Under the pieces are notes generated by a model, which made no database searches, was not told where the DNA came from, and saw only the letters and a program-made list of their open reading frames with translations. 64,000 bases of DNA. It comes from Limonium bicolor. Its lineage: Eukaryota; Streptophyta; Magnoliopsida; Caryophyllales; Plumbaginaceae. This document shows, piece after piece, positions 42,240-55,982 of the stretch. Position 1 is the first letter of the stretch; each line of letters starts with the position of its first letter. Where the stretch lies: NCBI GenBank assembly GCA_023374045.1, contig CM041779.1:297920167-297984166 (forward strand), written 5' to 3'. A program made the translations under genes and the position numbers.

Positions 42240-42989
42240 TGAAATACCCCGAGTAGTTACCACTGTAAAGTAGTGAAGGTTAAATTAAATTATGTGTAAT
42301 AATTACCATAAAACATTATGGTATTTAAGATATAGATCCAAACGGTTGAAACACCCCTAATAATTAAAACACAGTAAATCGTGATTGTGTGTGGTATGTC
42401 AATAAACCGGTCACGTTATTGTAATGGTGTTATAACCCCTAACCTATGATACTAAGGGACATACTTATGCCCGGGAGTGTGATAGCAAGTCACATCTTAA
42501 TATAAACTTGGGCGTTCATCGCTTTGACATTGATCGGTACGATCGAGTGAAATAAATTATTCCAAGACAGGATATTTGTACACGACACAAGTGCGCATTA
42601 CGCAAACTAAATTAATCGGGTACTCGCTGATAAATAATGATCGTACTGAATAATATATACTATGAAAACATAATATACGAACTACGTTATTGGGCAAGCG
42701 CGTGCTGTTAACATGATAATACAAGGTCTTGTATTCACTGATTTACACTCCATGACATAGATGATAAGTTAAGTATCTATATACTACTCAATTTCATTAT
42801 AAACTTGTAATAGAAGCAGCGTCACTCTTGTAACATTTTGAGAACTCTGCAAATCCCATTAAGTTAAAACACAGTCACCAAACATGTACTGTACCGGTTT
42901 CATTATCAAAAATAAAACCTCTGTAGCTCTTCCATATTCCCATGTAAATTAAATTTCCCTGAGTTACAACCGTCGCCTTGTTTCTTTCT

Positions 42990-43650
42990 CGCGTTTGGAG
43001 CCCCGGTTGAGGGACTCACTCAACCTCTCCCACCTTCCCATGCACAGTGTCTCCCTGTTCTTCAATCCTGTCTCACACATGCCGCAAGTTCAGAGAAGGA
43101 ACCCCACGTTCCCATAAGTTCTGGCGCATGGCTCCTTCTCCCAATGTGCTCTGCGATTTCCCCCAAGTTGTTCCTGGTCGGAGTACTCATGCATAGGAAA
43201 CCAGTCCCCCTTGGCGACTTATTTTCCCTCTACATCTCCATCACAGCTTAGGCCTTGTATTTTTCATCGTGCATGTCGGGAAGTGAACATTTCAGCTCCT
43301 GAAAATCTGAGGCTAATGGACTTCAGACAGTAAGGTAAGTGGGTAACTGACCCTGCTTCCCGATTCCTCTATCCTTCTGTCGAGAAACGCCACTTTCTAA
43401 CTTCCTTTCCCCTCCAGTCTTCTTGCATGCAACCCTCCTGTAAATATCATTGTGAGATGTGTCCAAGATTTGCAAGCTTTGGATTACCGTCTCATGGTTT
43501 GGCTAGTACCCTCAAGGAACCCGTCCCAGATCTGTCCTGGAAATGGTTTAAAGGACCGTAGCGAGCTCCGACCGGGACTTCGAGTGTAAGACAACTCGTG
43601 CTTTCGAATAAGGTATGGACATGTGTGGTTCGTATGTTGCCGTGTTACAC
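42990..43650. other. GC-richer stretch without recognisable gene
   Basis: C-rich DNA with short frames (79 codons at 43623-43862) and no motif. It could be the leader part of LTR copy v or an unrecognised fragment. Confidence 0.3.
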
Positions 43651-43879
43651 GGCTTGTTTGCTGTGTGCTCTGTGTGAAAAAGATATTAAGATTAAAGCAT
43701 GAAATTGGATTGCTTGCTTGGCGTGTTATATGGTTTCTATATCATTGTGGTATTTATTTGCGCGCACACAGTAGTTTAGTCCCTTCGCGTTTATGGAATT
43801 TGAGACGAAACACTGGAAACTATGGAAACAAAGAAAATTCTATAAGGGGAACTCCTCTCTAACCATGGAGGACGTACCA

Positions 43880-45700
43880 TGACACCCTGTGAGCCTCGAT
43901 TTTAAACCCTATCCTATGTTGATTAAATTGATTAGGATCTAACCGGGTTTTAGGTCCACTTATAACCTAAGATTAATAACTATGTCATAAAACAATAATT
44001 ATTAAAAACCTAAGCTAGCTCACTGGAACCTATTATGAGTCGCCACCTAATTTTTACCTTGATCAAATTAGGAAAGGAGAGTTCGGGTTCGGGGGCTTGA
44101 TATTCGACTTAATTGGGGTTCAATTACTTTCATTACCCCTCCTAGGTCGTTTTTCCTCTACTTAGTTTACTTACGGCTTATTACGAGTCGTTTCAACCTA
44201 AGTGCGCGAGCTTCTGTTTTTTGTGTTTTTAGCATTTTTTGACAGAAAATTAAAGTGAAATTAAAAGCTACCTAAACTAGGGTTTCGGAGGCAGAATTAG
44301 GTCAAATTTTGCTTACGTCCGTAGCCACGGACCAAACGTCCGAGACCACGGACCCCAGTTAACCTAAATATACAGAAAAGTCGAAATTAAAGGAAAACAA
44401 AAATTTGCAAAGTCCGGGGCCACGGACAGGCTGTCCGTGGGCCCGGACATCATTAGAAAAACCTAAATTTTGAATTTTTAAAATCCCGCCGCCGTCCGTG
44501 GGTGTCTGTGGCCACGGACAACCCGTCCGTGGTCCCGGACCATAGGTCCGAGGTCACGGACCACCCACGGACAGGGCTTTTCCGAAGGTTCCCGAGGGTG
44601 TTTTGAGCTCAAATTTTATGGGTGTGTAGCCTGAAAGATGTACAAGGCGTTAGTGATTGAAAGTTCTCAATTTGAATTCGAATTAAGCACGAAACATGGT
44701 AAACAAGTTATTGGACAGAAGCTTAAACAAACAGCAATACAGAAGCGTAAAAAGGTTAGTTTGAACCCAAATTTTGAGGCAAGACATATAATACCGTAGA
44801 GAATTAGGGAAGTGGAGTTTCTACCTGTTTTACCTTCAGATTCACAACGATTCTTCACACCAGGGCTCGTCGAGTGCTCCATTGATGGCAGACCCGAAAG
44901 GTTTTCGAACCAAGCTTTTGGTTGTTGGTTGTTCTTGCTGTTCTTCACATTTTGGAGGTGTTTTGTGGGGTTTTGATGATTATTAGTGCTTCAGGGATTG
45001 GAAAACGAGTTTAGATGGTGATTTCGGGGAATTTTCGGTATGATTCGGGTGGCCGGGTGTTGGAAAACGTGAGAGAGAGAGAGGGGGCTGTGCTTTCTAA
45101 TTCCCTAGGGTTCTTGAACATATGAGATTCTGATTTTATCCAAAAACCTATCCCCTTATATAGACTTTCTTAAAGATAAAGAAAATCTAGTAAAAGTAAG
45201 ATTTTTTGGTATTTTAATTAAAAGACTTCCCAAAGGAATTTTGCTGTGAAAGTTTAACCACATGTCAAGGATGGATATTATGAATTTTCTGAGGTGGAAC
45301 CGAATTTTTTAAATGTTGGAATATTTTTAAATTGAATTTCTTGTCCGATTCAGTCAGAAATTGCTAGAAAATTATTGGAAATTCAAAAAATCAAAATTCC
45401 AACGCCATTATGCCTAAAATGCCATCCTCTATCATGGGTTAAAATATCAAAGCATTTCAAGCTGATTTAGGCATCTTTCGGAGGAGAGAGAAAGCCTATA
45501 GGAGGTCTCGGGTGCCTTAAAAATTACGAAAAACGCCCCTGACAATGACGAAACTGCTTCTCATGCCCTGGAATGCCCCGATCGAGCCGGAATCCCTCAT
45601 TACTCGATTAAATGTCCCTCACAACACCAAAACCTTGTAGACCCTAACCAGGGGGGTCAAAATTTTGGGTATAACACACCCACTATGGTGTCTATTCATG
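43880..45700 (-). mobile_element. Tat-like LTR remnant, minus orientation
   Basis: GAGTCGCCACCTAATTTT at about 44038 is the reverse complement of the GGTGGCGACTC phrase near 22548. It is followed by GGAAAGGAGAGTTCGGG. Positions 44325-44575 carry a GTCCGTGG/CCACGGAC word array. No ORF with a motif is present. Nested in LTR copy v by position; borders are not defined. Confidence 0.45.
44325..44575. repeat. GTCCGTGG / CCACGGAC word array
   Basis: A dozen or so GTCCG and CGGAC words are arranged as inverted pairs (for example GTCCGTAGCCACGGAC and GTCCGTGGTCCCGGAC). The same GGAC/GTCC core as in NA1, NA2 and the Tekay LTR arrays, in a different element. Confidence 0.85.
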
Positions 45701-45843
45701 AATAATAATGAAGAGCAAATCTCAATGGGTGGAACATGAGGATAACCCGGGAAGACGACATCTCGGGCCGCGCGGTATGGAATATTCGGGAGTTGGTATC
45801 TGCATCAGATCCTTCGCCCTTCTATGTGGAGCACATCCTGGGG

Positions 45844-45968
45844 TCTAGAGGCGACTCCGCTTTCCCGGCGCATGACGTCGGGAATGGGGGAGTGACAACT
45901 TGGTGGAGCTTATCCTGTAGTCTAGAGGTGACTCCGCTTTCTCGGCGCATGACGCCGGGAATGGGGGA
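45844..45968. repeat. Two-unit tandem repeat, ~77-bp period
   Basis: TCTAGAGGCGACTCCGCTTT and CGGCGCATGACG(T/C)CGGGAATGGGGG occur at 45844 and 45921 with few differences. Confidence 0.8.
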
Positions 45969-46879
45969 CTAGCTATGGAGGAGACGTCCTCCAACGTGCG
46001 GTGATAAAAGAATTCACAAATAACCCTTAAAGAAACAAGGGATGATTAGCACCTACATAATAAAGTCTCGGATCTAATCTATATCCCCTGACTCGGTGCA
46101 AGGAAAGAGAAAGAAAATACACATCATGGGAACAAGAGAAAAGAAATGAAAACACACAACGCTCGAACGATCCCATAGTGAGGATCATTGGTAAACATAC
46201 CTATGCACACGTCTGATGACTTACATGATTATTGTTGCTATATTAGCAGCTTGTTGCTTGGTTGCGTGTTTGATGTGCTATGATGCCAGCCTGTTATGCT
46301 TGGATGTTTGTTGATATTGCTATGCTACCTTAAAGTGTGTTTGATATTACGATGTATTGTGATGTGCTTTACTGCTTTATTACAGCATGTAAATTGACTT
46401 AATAATATTCGACCAAGTAGTCGTGTGGCCTGGCAACATACGGGATACACACGTTCATACTCAGCGTAGTTTGCTGAGTCCTTCCCAACCCAATTTTTAC
46501 AGGTATTGTGCCGGAAGATAACGGAGCATAGACGGGATGGCTACCATGGGGGTAGTCCATCAGGGCGAGACATACGGGTCTGGGTGCACACTGATTTTAG
46601 GCTGTTACTTTGACGGGCATTCCCGAGATTTATTTACGTAGTAGTGTTGTAAGTGATAGCTAATATTTATACCCTCGGTATTTGAGAATGTGTTATGAGA
46701 TTTGGTCAAGGTAAGTTCCAGTCATGCAGACCGTAACTTGGTGTAAGTAGAATGGTCGGGTCAACCACGTGGGTGGTTGGCGTCTGTAGCACCTGAATGG
46801 AGTTCGAAACCGCTGCGTAGACTTCTCCTGTTAACGTTAGGTGTGTCGTTTAATTGTTGGTTGTGATTCGGGGGTTACA

Positions 46880-49796
46880 ATGCCCATGATTATCAAATAT
46901 TACATTCTTACCACCAAATATTTTCCAACCTTACAATTACCTTCCAAATTTACATCTCTTATAATATTTACATACTAGTTAAATCCCAAAGTTTCCACTC
47001 AACTTCCCAATATTATAGAACATACCACATTTTGTCCATTACATGTTCTGCCCCTAATTTTACAGAAATTACCAATTGGCCCCACAATCTTTTATAACTT
47101 TACAATTAACACTAGTTCTAATTTAACTCAAGGTTCCACAACTAATTTTCCCCAAAGTTCCGAATAGACCCATATGTCATTGTGATTTTTCAACCCAATT
47201 ATCTTTAATTACAGTTTGGCCCCACAAGTTTCTACATACAATTACACCATAATATTTCCTAAATTCACATTTTTGACATTTATTTCTCTCTCTTGGTCAA
47301 AACCCCAACTTTCCTCTTAGGTTTGACCCAATATTCTGCCTTGACTCACATTTTTTAGAAATTATGACTTGACCCCAAAATCCTTCTAGAATTAACAAAT
47401 TACTCCCAAATTCACTTCAACTTGTAATTTTCATTTCTATTCCAAACGGAGCCTAACTTTCATCCCCAATACCATTCACACTCAAATTTTTATTTCTTTT
47501 ACATTAACCAACCTTTCTTTGACCCATCATTTACCAAATCATTTTAGTAAACCTCTATATACTTTTAAAGCCAATTTTTGTCTCTAATCTCTTCCAAAGC
47601 CAACTTAATTTTTGCAAGTATTTTAGCTCCCAAAATTTGAAGTCTTTTAAATCAGCTAACCGCCTTACAATTCCATATTTTTACACCCAATTACATACTA
47701 ATATAACTTATGCTTTTAAAAGTATTAAATTCACCAAAATGCTTATAAAAATAGCATTAACATGTGGTCATTATTCAAACCATGTTGCAAACTTTTAAAA
47801 CATCCAAATACTCATAATTGTTGGCCAAATTAATATTATACTCCCCATGTTTCAGTTTTTACATTATAGCCACTTAAACATTATAAAATTGACATTTAAG
47901 TCCTTATGTCATTTACCAACTTAACCGAATGTTTTAATGCAAGTTTATATCCATTCCTAGGTCATTGTAGACCATTTTTGACACTTAAATTTTGGCCATA
48001 CATAATACACCAACTTGTGCAACTAAAAACATTAAATCAAGTGCAAGGTTGAGCATTAACCTTTAAGCTCCAAAGCTAGCTTATGTTCCTTGTTTTCTCC
48101 ACCAGATTTTTGATCCTACTTTATATAAGGGAGAACAGCAAAACTTAGATTAAATCCTTATCCTCTTTAGTGTTGATTTTTCTCCTCTCGTTTCCTCTTG
48201 ATTTTCCCCCAAGGTTCAAAGGGTTGAAGAATCCATTTTTCAGCCATGATACAAGGAGAAGAAAGGTTCAAAGATATGGTATTTTAGACTCCATAAACAA
48301 CATCTAAATCTTATAGCATAAAAATGACCGTAAGAGTATATTTTACCTTGTGAGTCAAGATGAGTGTTTTTCCTCTTCAAGTTTTCGGCTAAGGACTAGG
48401 AAACATGTAAAATATCAGATTATTGGTGGATCTAAGGATGGAAGATAACTTAGGCACTTAAAAATCTTACTTCAAATCTCACCTTTAGGTTGAAGTTTAC
48501 GCAAATTTGGAGCTTGTTTCACAAGGAGTTTTCGGCCATCAAAGAGGGTTGAAGGAGCTCCATATTTTGCATAAAATAAGTGCAGAAATTGAGTCACTTG
48601 AGTTATATTTTTATACATATAATGAATGGAAAAGACTTGTAGTCTTAGAGCACATTTTACCTTTGTTCTTTGTTGAAATTTCCCTTGTGTTATTTTCGGA
48701 TTTCCTAGCCTTCAAGCTGTAAATTTTTTACCATACAAGGAGAAGAAGAAGAGTGCTTTAGTTCTAGATGAAGAAGGAGCAGATTTAATGTAAAAACAAG
48801 GACTTATGAGAGGTGTTTATCCAGAACTTAAGTTGTTCATCAATGGAGCTTCAAAGGAAGAAGATGAAGGAGAAAGGGATTTTACTTTCGGCTGGGAGCA
48901 GCAAGGATTGATGAAACCATGGGAAAAAGAAGAGAAGATGGGTGAGTGAGGGTATAAGATGAGTGTGAGTTGTAGATCCCTAGGTGGCAAGACTTTTGAC
49001 TTTAGGAAGCTTCCTTGTATAGTTCAATTTTTCTTTTTGCTTTTGGTTTCCCTCTCATTTGACCGGACAACTTGTAGATATTTAGGGGTAGTTTTGTAAT
49101 TTTGCAACTTATAATATTAAGGTGTTACATGTTGTGCATTTGGACTTGTTTCATGTGTTAGATTGTAACTTGTGTAGTTACCTTGTTCTAAGGTGTATTC
49201 ATTTGTGTTTTTGAGGGAGTTATTATATTAATGAGTCATCTTGGCCACATGGAGTATATTCTTAATTCACTCACATCATTTGTGCTCTTAATCCATGTAA
49301 TGGTTTCTCCTTGTAATTACTCCCACTTTAGTCTAATTCAAAACATTCAAAATCCTATAGTTTCCCTTTCATATGATAGATAATGAAGAGATGGGTGGGT
49401 GGGAACAAACGGAAGTGAAATCAGAGTTATAACAAGAATCTAGAGCAAAAACAATATTTTGGTGCAAGCTACCTATGCAGTTACGGGGTTTGTTCTGAAG
49501 GCCGGAACTGCCCGTTCCAGAGGCCAAACTGCACTGTCCGAAAATGGCTTGTCTGTTCCTGGGTCTGGCCTGAGGTTCCGGATGTCCGAAAGTGTCTTTC
49601 TTGGGATCAAAATTACCCGTTGTGGAGGTCAGAACCTCCTATTTCAGCCACTTTCTCATAGATTTATGGGTATAGCATTAGGTACACACCATGACACTCA
49701 TTTGCAACCATCAAGTTATATATGTTTAGTTATATTATTATGTTTAGAGGTCATCTAATCCCTTCATTAAATTCTATAAAGCTTAGGGGTATTTCA
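46880..49796 (-). mobile_element. 3' LTR of old minus-strand Tekay element, proximal part
   Basis: On the plus strand it ends GGGGTATTTCA at 49796, next to a minus-strand polypurine tract (TTTTAAGGGGGTAGAT, 49797-49812). AT-rich, no gene. It is taken as the continuation of 40129-42239 across LTR copy v. A GC-richer word patch (GTTCCAGAGGCC, TTCCGGATGTCCGAA) lies at 49490-49635. Confidence 0.65.
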
Positions 49797-49812
49797 ATCT
49801 ACCCCCTTAAAA
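49797..49812 (-). other. Polypurine tract of the minus-strand Tekay element
   Basis: The minus strand reads CTTTTAAGGGGGTAGAT, equivalent to the tracts at 29426 and 57009. Confidence 0.75.
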
Positions 49813-50339
49813 GGACTTCGTCCCGAAGTCATATTTCTCAATCAATCATCCTAAGGAATTAAGTTCCTCTAGGTATCCTCTAATCAAATCTATCTAAGGA
49901 ACAAGTCCCGATAGGGTCTACACCTATAACGCATATATCTATCCAATATAGCTCCATAATTTCAGTTATATCAAGGTGTGCATATCTAGCACAAAGCCAA
50001 CATCCGTGGCATCATTATCACTAATAATATCTCATTAGCAATTGTATCATGTACCATAACTCATATCAATGCATCACTAACGATAGGAGTACTACTTCAG
50101 TAAATGTGCATAATCATACATTTACCAGCATCTTAGAAGGTACACATGATACATATATATAATTCAACCAAGTGCACACACTCACCAAACAACCAAATGT
50201 CACATACGACTAATTCATAGATAACAACAACCTAGTGCACACATGTGCACGCCAAGTGGCTCTACCCCCTTAAAAAAGGGTAACGCCCACGTACCCCATG
50301 AGTATACAACAACCGCTAATCAAAAAGCACTGGATACTT

Positions 50340-52175
50340 AGCCCTCGTGAGTCTTCTAACTCTCATGTGGCTTCCTCTACATTATGGTTAGATCAAAGGA
50401 GCTTGACCACATTGACGGTCGTGTTCCTGGTCACTCTCATCTACGTATTGAGGATTCAAAGAGGTACCTCCTCGTATCTCAAAGCTGGCTCTAGTCTCTG
50501 AGGCTCTAAAACATGCGAGGGGTGAGGTACATATTTCTTCATCTATGAGAGGTGAAACATGTTATGCACTCTTCCTAGCTCTGCAGGTAGGTCTAACTTG
50601 TAAGCTAATTAGCCCACTCGCTCAGTCATAGTGTACAACCCGACGTACTTAAGGCTCATCTTGCCCTTCTGCCCGAATCGGAAGATGCCCTTCATGGGTG
50701 ACACTCTGAAGAAGACTCTATCATCAACAAAAAACTCTTATGTCTCACCTCCTGATGTCGGCATAGGACTTTTGCCTATCCTGGGATGCCTTCATGTTCC
50801 TACGAATCGATAGAACATCCTCCTTACTCTGCTCTAGGTACTCATGCCCTAAGAAGGTGTTCTCACTGGCCTTGTCCGAACACAGTGGTGTCCTACAGGG
50901 TCTACCGTATAATTCCTGAAATGACGGCATCTGAATCAAAGCATGGTAGCTATTGTTATAAGCAAACTCTATCAGTTGAAGTTGATCAATTCAGCTCCCC
51001 TGAAAATCTAAGGCACATGCCCGAAGCATGTTCTCAAGGGTCGAATGGTCCTCTCGCTCTGACCATCAGTCAGAGGATGGAAGGTCATACTAAGCTTCAG
51101 CTTCGTACCCAAGGCCTCCTGTACTTGCCCCAAAAATCTAGAAAGAAATTGGGAGTCTCTATCAGACACATTCGTCATAGGCACGCCATGGTGCCTGATG
51201 ATCTCCTTCTAGAACAAGTTCGCCAACTTGGGGTATCGGTATCCTTGATGGGGATGAATCTGGTCACCTTCATCAATCTGTCGACTATGACCTAAATCAT
51301 GTTCAGTCCTCCCTTAGTCAGTGGGAGACCGACCACGAGATCCATAAATAGGTCCTCGAACTTCCAACAGGAATGGGCATAGGCTGCACTAGCCCGCCCG
51401 GTCTCTTATGCTCAAACTTGACCTTCTAGCCAGTCAAGCATCGGGTCACAAAGTCAGCTACATCCTTTTCATCCCACTCCATCGGAAATGTACCTTCAGG
51501 TCCTTATACATCTTGGATGATCCTTGGTGGATAGATAAGGATGAGCAACGGGTCTCCTGTAGTATCTTCTCCTTCAGGTCAGGAGCAGACTCGGGGATAC
51601 ACAGTCGGCCATTCAATCTGATCATGCCTTCATCACTGTCTGAAATCGTACTTCTGACCCTCAAAGGTGCCCTCAATCAGCTTATGTCTGATGCTCTGCA
51701 TGTAGTAATCGCTCTCTTGAGTGGTGCATATCTCATCGATCAGATTGCTGCCTGCTAGGAAAGCACATAAGGAGTGTGCTATGAGGCTCAGTGCATTGGC
51801 TACTACATTAGCCTTTTCCTCTTTGTATTTCAGATCTATGTTGTAGTCCTTCAAGAACTCGACCCACCATCTCTGTCTTATGTTCAGCTCCTTCTGTGTG
51901 AAGAGATGCAATAGACTCTTGTGGTCATAGTAGATGGTAAGAGTAACTCCAAACAAATAATGGCTTCAGATCTTCAATGAGAAGACTACTGTGCCCAACT
52001 CTAAGTCATGTGTGGGATAGTTTTCCTCATGATTCTTCAGGTAGCGGGAGGCATAGGCGATGATCTTCCCGTTTTGCATGAGCACACAACCTAAACCCGT
52101 ACCAGGTGCATCACAGTACACCTTGAATCTATTGGTACCCTCGGGAATGGTCAATACTAGTGCCGACATCAGTAG
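50340..52175 (-). pseudogene. pol: Decayed chromovirus Pol: RNase H, integrase, chromodomain
   Basis: Read from high to low coordinates: RNase H ([16 protein letters not shown], then YPTHDLELG, 52169-51966), then in another frame [17 protein letters not shown] and RQRWW (51956-51633). Next comes the integrase zinc-finger part (CIPE...IHQGSSKMYKDLK, 51676-51458) and a fragmentary core with TDGQSERT. The LYGRPCR...DRQKSYAD segment (50939-50745) follows, and finally a chromodomain end with NVEEAT (about 50385-50360) whose next codon is a stop instead of Trp. Several frameshifts and stops make it inactive. The RT core with YVDD and everything upstream is missing at the 52.2-kb junction. The chromodomain supports the Tekay/Del chromovirus assignment. 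Confidence 0.88.
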
Positions 52176-52202
52176 ATCCTTCAGTGTTTGAAAGGTGCAA
52201 CG

Positions 52203-55200
52203 ATGAGACAGGCGCTACCAACGGGATTCTACCAGTAAGAGAACGGAAATTACCGGCAACATGGGTCGACATGCTACGCAGTCGAAATAACCCGCCATAC
52301 CAATGATAAGAAAAGCACTATGAGTGTAATGGAAAGGAAAAGATAAGCGACATGAGTACCGGACAGTGGTCCGAATGAGCATAACAGTCGGATGATACAA
52401 AGCATGAGAGTTAAGATTACTGGAAAGTCCAACTAGAAACGGGAACTCCAAACCCCATACTATGAGAAAGGTTACAAACCTAGCTGACATAGCGCAGACG
52501 ACGACAAATACGTGTACAAACTGTATACCGAAGTAGGACTATGACGTATGCCTAAAGGAGAATCATTACTTAGTAACCCCGACATAATATGTGGAAACGG
52601 GAGCGAGGATTAAGACACAAGTAAGTAACAAGGGGTTCCCTCAGAAAGAGGAACACCCTAGCAAATGACAGTACTGTCAAACAACCAGGAAACTGCCGGA
52701 TGGCTAGTTATCCAAAATAAGAGAACATCAAAGGAGTCCCGAGGACTACAAATTACATGAAAATTAGGTGGAAATACCACTACCGACGCGCACAGTACCG
52801 GTAGCCCATCTTGCATGGCGCACTTGCCATAGCAAGTGCTACAACGGTTAAGCTACACGGAAAGCCATCAAGGCGAGATAGTAGAATGCTACAGTCGTAG
52901 TACATATTAATACCGTATTGTAAACCCATGAGAACGGGAGAATAAGACCATGGAAAGGCCTGACGGCCTGACCATGATAAGATGAGTCGACACACCAGTC
53001 AACAAGGAGCTGAACTTGGACGGAATACTAAATGATATAAAATTGTAGCAACAGTACAACCTACTACAACAACATACAAGGAATGTATTATGAGATACCA
53101 TTGAGACTGTAAACACAACTTCTTCCAACAAGAACTGGATAGGACTCCCTGATCGACCACTGAGAATATCAGTAATAAACATTCTTCGTTGAAGATGTTG
53201 GTAAACCCCGGAAAAGGAAAGCTCAGAGGACTACCCCATAGAACGGGCATAGTCAAGCTGGATAAACTGGTGAACAACAGTTAGTATTGGTTGTCTAACT
53301 CATTAACACCCAAGTATGATTAATCATCAAGGGTGGCGTAGTCAACGAGAGTTGAACAAAGCGTTGAGATGGAATTACATGATAGCCTAGATAAATATCC
53401 AACTTAGACACCGTAAGGCAGATGCCTAATACGAATTGATCAGTAATTGTTAGAAGGTGTAAGCATAAAAAAACGACAGAGTTGTCACAGACACTAGTTA
53501 ACCTCAGATCACCCGAATAAACTTTCATAGCAGGAAGCAGGATGCAGCAACCTACCATAAAACCCGATACCACATTTAATATGTAACCTAACGGTGGATA
53601 GTGTTTAAGAACCAGAAACTTATGAGGATAACCTGCAGATGAGTAAGATTACAAGGAGTGAACCGAGCACCGGCTCTCACCCAATGACATTAAGCACTAA
53701 GAGCCTACGAGCCAAGGATGTTAACGACATCAGAGCCCGAGGCGCAGTAAGTTGTAGAAGAGCTTATTTAAGCCATGAAGGAGCTATAATTCGTAGATAC
53801 GAACTGTTACAAAAACATGTAAGTTAATTGTGGAAGATATTGCCGAAAGGGCACCAATGAGAATATTGAGATAATGCTATGGATTGGGGCGGAGAACAAA
53901 CCATTCCTTTTAGGGTGGGGATACCTCTCCTTGTTGTAGGGCTATGAGTGGGAATAAACCCCTCATAAGGGCTTTCACTTCTTAAAGATAGAATACTCTC
54001 TATTAGAGAATGGAAACCGTAAACCTTGAGATTACCTTAGAACATACCAGATACACTTGAGTAATAAGGAAGGCTGCAGAGACAGACCTAATATCCAACA
54101 CCCAGGATTTAAGAATCAGTAATTGTCAGAGATAAGCATTGTGAGTGCACTGCATGGCACGTCAAGTGACCAACGCTCAGAAGAGCTTGTGATTCAACGG
54201 ATGACTTCTTCAGTAACCGGTTAAATTACATGGTAAATAACATCATAAAGGATGAAAGAATGTGAGAGAAATTAGCCTACTTACGAACCTGAGATTGAAG
54301 CAGAACACCTGAATATTAAGAGATAACCATTTTACAACACGGTACGGCAACCGCCAAACACCAAAATTAGAGAACCCCCAGTGTGTTTACACCAGGAAGG
54401 AATTGAGTATAAGATAAGATGTTAGAATAAATGAGTAAGTAGTTGCACCATCAATGGGCAACAGAGTAAGGTCAACTACCACAGTAGTAGTGGCCGTGAG
54501 TACAATACCTATATAAGTGGATTAAGTCATGGTGTGCAGTAAAGCAACCATTATGTATAAGCCGTCACATATTGACACTGAGGCAATTAGATTTTGAGCT
54601 GATGAATTGACATAAGTAAGGAAATAAGATGGTAGACGAAATGTGCAACGATGCTAGTAGTCTAGACCATGTGAGGTAAGATTTCACAGGAACCACACCT
54701 TCCATTCCTTAAGGAACTGGAAGTGTATTCCTAGTAGAATAAACATGAGAAACAAGATAATAGGCTCTATGGAAAGAGACCTCAGTTACTAAGAGACCGA
54801 GTCAGTACGGAATACAGAAAGGAGCTAGAGCAGCATACTAACCCAAGAACACAGTAAATGGATTTCCCTTGATTAAGTTCAAGAAGAACAATAAGTGTTA
54901 TTATGGAACGATGAAAGAGGAGATCGACAACAGAATACTTCATAATTAGCAATAGCTAAACGTGTGACTAACACTACGAGTTTACTAAAACGAGATGTGG
55001 GACGACTGCACCCCACAGGGGCTTGCAGGCCTGACAGGCTCATTTATGAGTTAGTCGGGTAAGTAGTAATGTATTAGTAAGGTACCCCATGCATGTAGAC
55101 GAGTGGTGTAAGGAACACGGGAAGTAGTCGACTCCGTACCACGGTCAACGACGCAGGATTAGACAAGAGCAGCTACTACCACAAATAGTTGAAGAGAAAG

Positions 55201-55853
55201 GAACTCAGTTGAACCAACGACACAAAGGAATCAGAAAACCCATTTCAGATAGAAGATAATTAAGAACTATAAAGTGCGAGGAGCACGGATTATTAAGTAC
55301 AGACATTGGACATGTCTTAAGAAGTTAAGGATAAAACTGTAAAGCCCAATAAGCACTAAACAGTAGTTTCAGATTAAGAATCATCCTCAGACCAAAGGTC
55401 AGTTGGAAAGGATAATTTAGACACTTGAGAAAACACTAAGAGTATGAACATTAGATCTTCAGGGAGAATGGATAGACGAGTTATAACTCATTAAGGCCGT
55501 GTATAATTAAAGACAACACGCGTCCATTGAGAGACCAATATTTCTAAACCGTAAGGAGGCACAAGGATATACAATACTATGAAGGCTAAGAAAGGCAGTT
55601 AGGCCTAAGATTATCAGAGTCGCAGCGGAAGCTAGCAGATCAGTACCTTTGAGATTAGACCAAACTAAGTTAAGGAAATGGTATAAGTACCGTTAAGAAT
55701 CCTCGATACAGAGACTAAGCCATTAACATAGTTATGACCCTCTGATCGAATTATAAGTGAGATAGATGACATGGAAGCTAGAATGCTTGGTGAGAATTAG
55801 ACATCTTGAACCTATGTTCAAGGATGATATAATGTTGATTACGTGGGCGTAAT
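52203..55853 (+). mobile_element. Plus-strand decayed Tekay-like internal region
   Basis: No intact frame. Positions 52208-53245 match the reverse complement of 1-1128. The first ~325 bases after a primer site and the 5' LTR are missing. Around 55373-55545 a broken integrase is recognisable on the plus strand (HPQT-x-GQ-x-ER, then QGEW), with stops interspersed. It ends in the polypurine tract at 55854-55872. Frames seen on the minus strand between 52215 and 53573 are shadows. Confidence 0.6.
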
Positions 55854-55982
55854 CCATTTTAAGGGGGGTAGAGCGAAAACCGCTTAGCGTATGTTTATGC
55901 ACTAAGTACGTAAACTACGGTGTGCATAGCACAAAAGAATTTGAGAATTTGTTTTACATAAACATTTTGAGATTAATCATGG
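55854..55982 (+). mobile_element. Polypurine tract and first ~110 bp of a Tekay-like LTR
   Basis: CCATTTTAAGGGGGGTAGA is followed by CGAAAACCGCTTAGCGTATG, a diverged version of the GAAATACCCCAAACCTAAGTATG start. The LTR stops at 55983, where sequence matching 22838 begins. Confidence 0.6.

Larger units (their letters stand above)
42240..46879 (+). mobile_element. Plus-strand Tekay-like LTR, heavily altered (copy v)
   Basis: It starts TGAAATACCCCGAG and ends GGGGGTTACA, with the conserved TTTTTACAGGT-CGGAAG block near 46497 and the CACGTG segment near 46770 in LTR order. The 4.64-kb length fits the family, but the middle (43880-45700) looks like a different LTR. No polypurine tract precedes it, so it is a 5' or solo LTR. 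I could not find a clean target duplication (flanks CATAT and ATGCC). Confidence 0.55.

Noticed and set aside
43623..43862. 79-codon frame in the GC-richer stretch as a host gene exon
   Set aside because: No motif, no splice context and no continuation; it is embedded between LTR pieces.
42240..46879. Solo LTR with target duplication
   Set aside because: The flanks CATAT and ATGCC do not match, so I do not claim a simple solo-LTR insertion.
50786..51295. 169-codon plus-strand frame
   Set aside because: It lies antisense to the recognisable integrase remnant on the minus strand.
52215..53573. Series of 70-92-codon minus-strand frames (mirrored at 55-1321 on the plus strand)
   Set aside because: They are shadows in an inverted repeated retrotransposon leader; no motif is found, and the frames are broken differently in the two copies.
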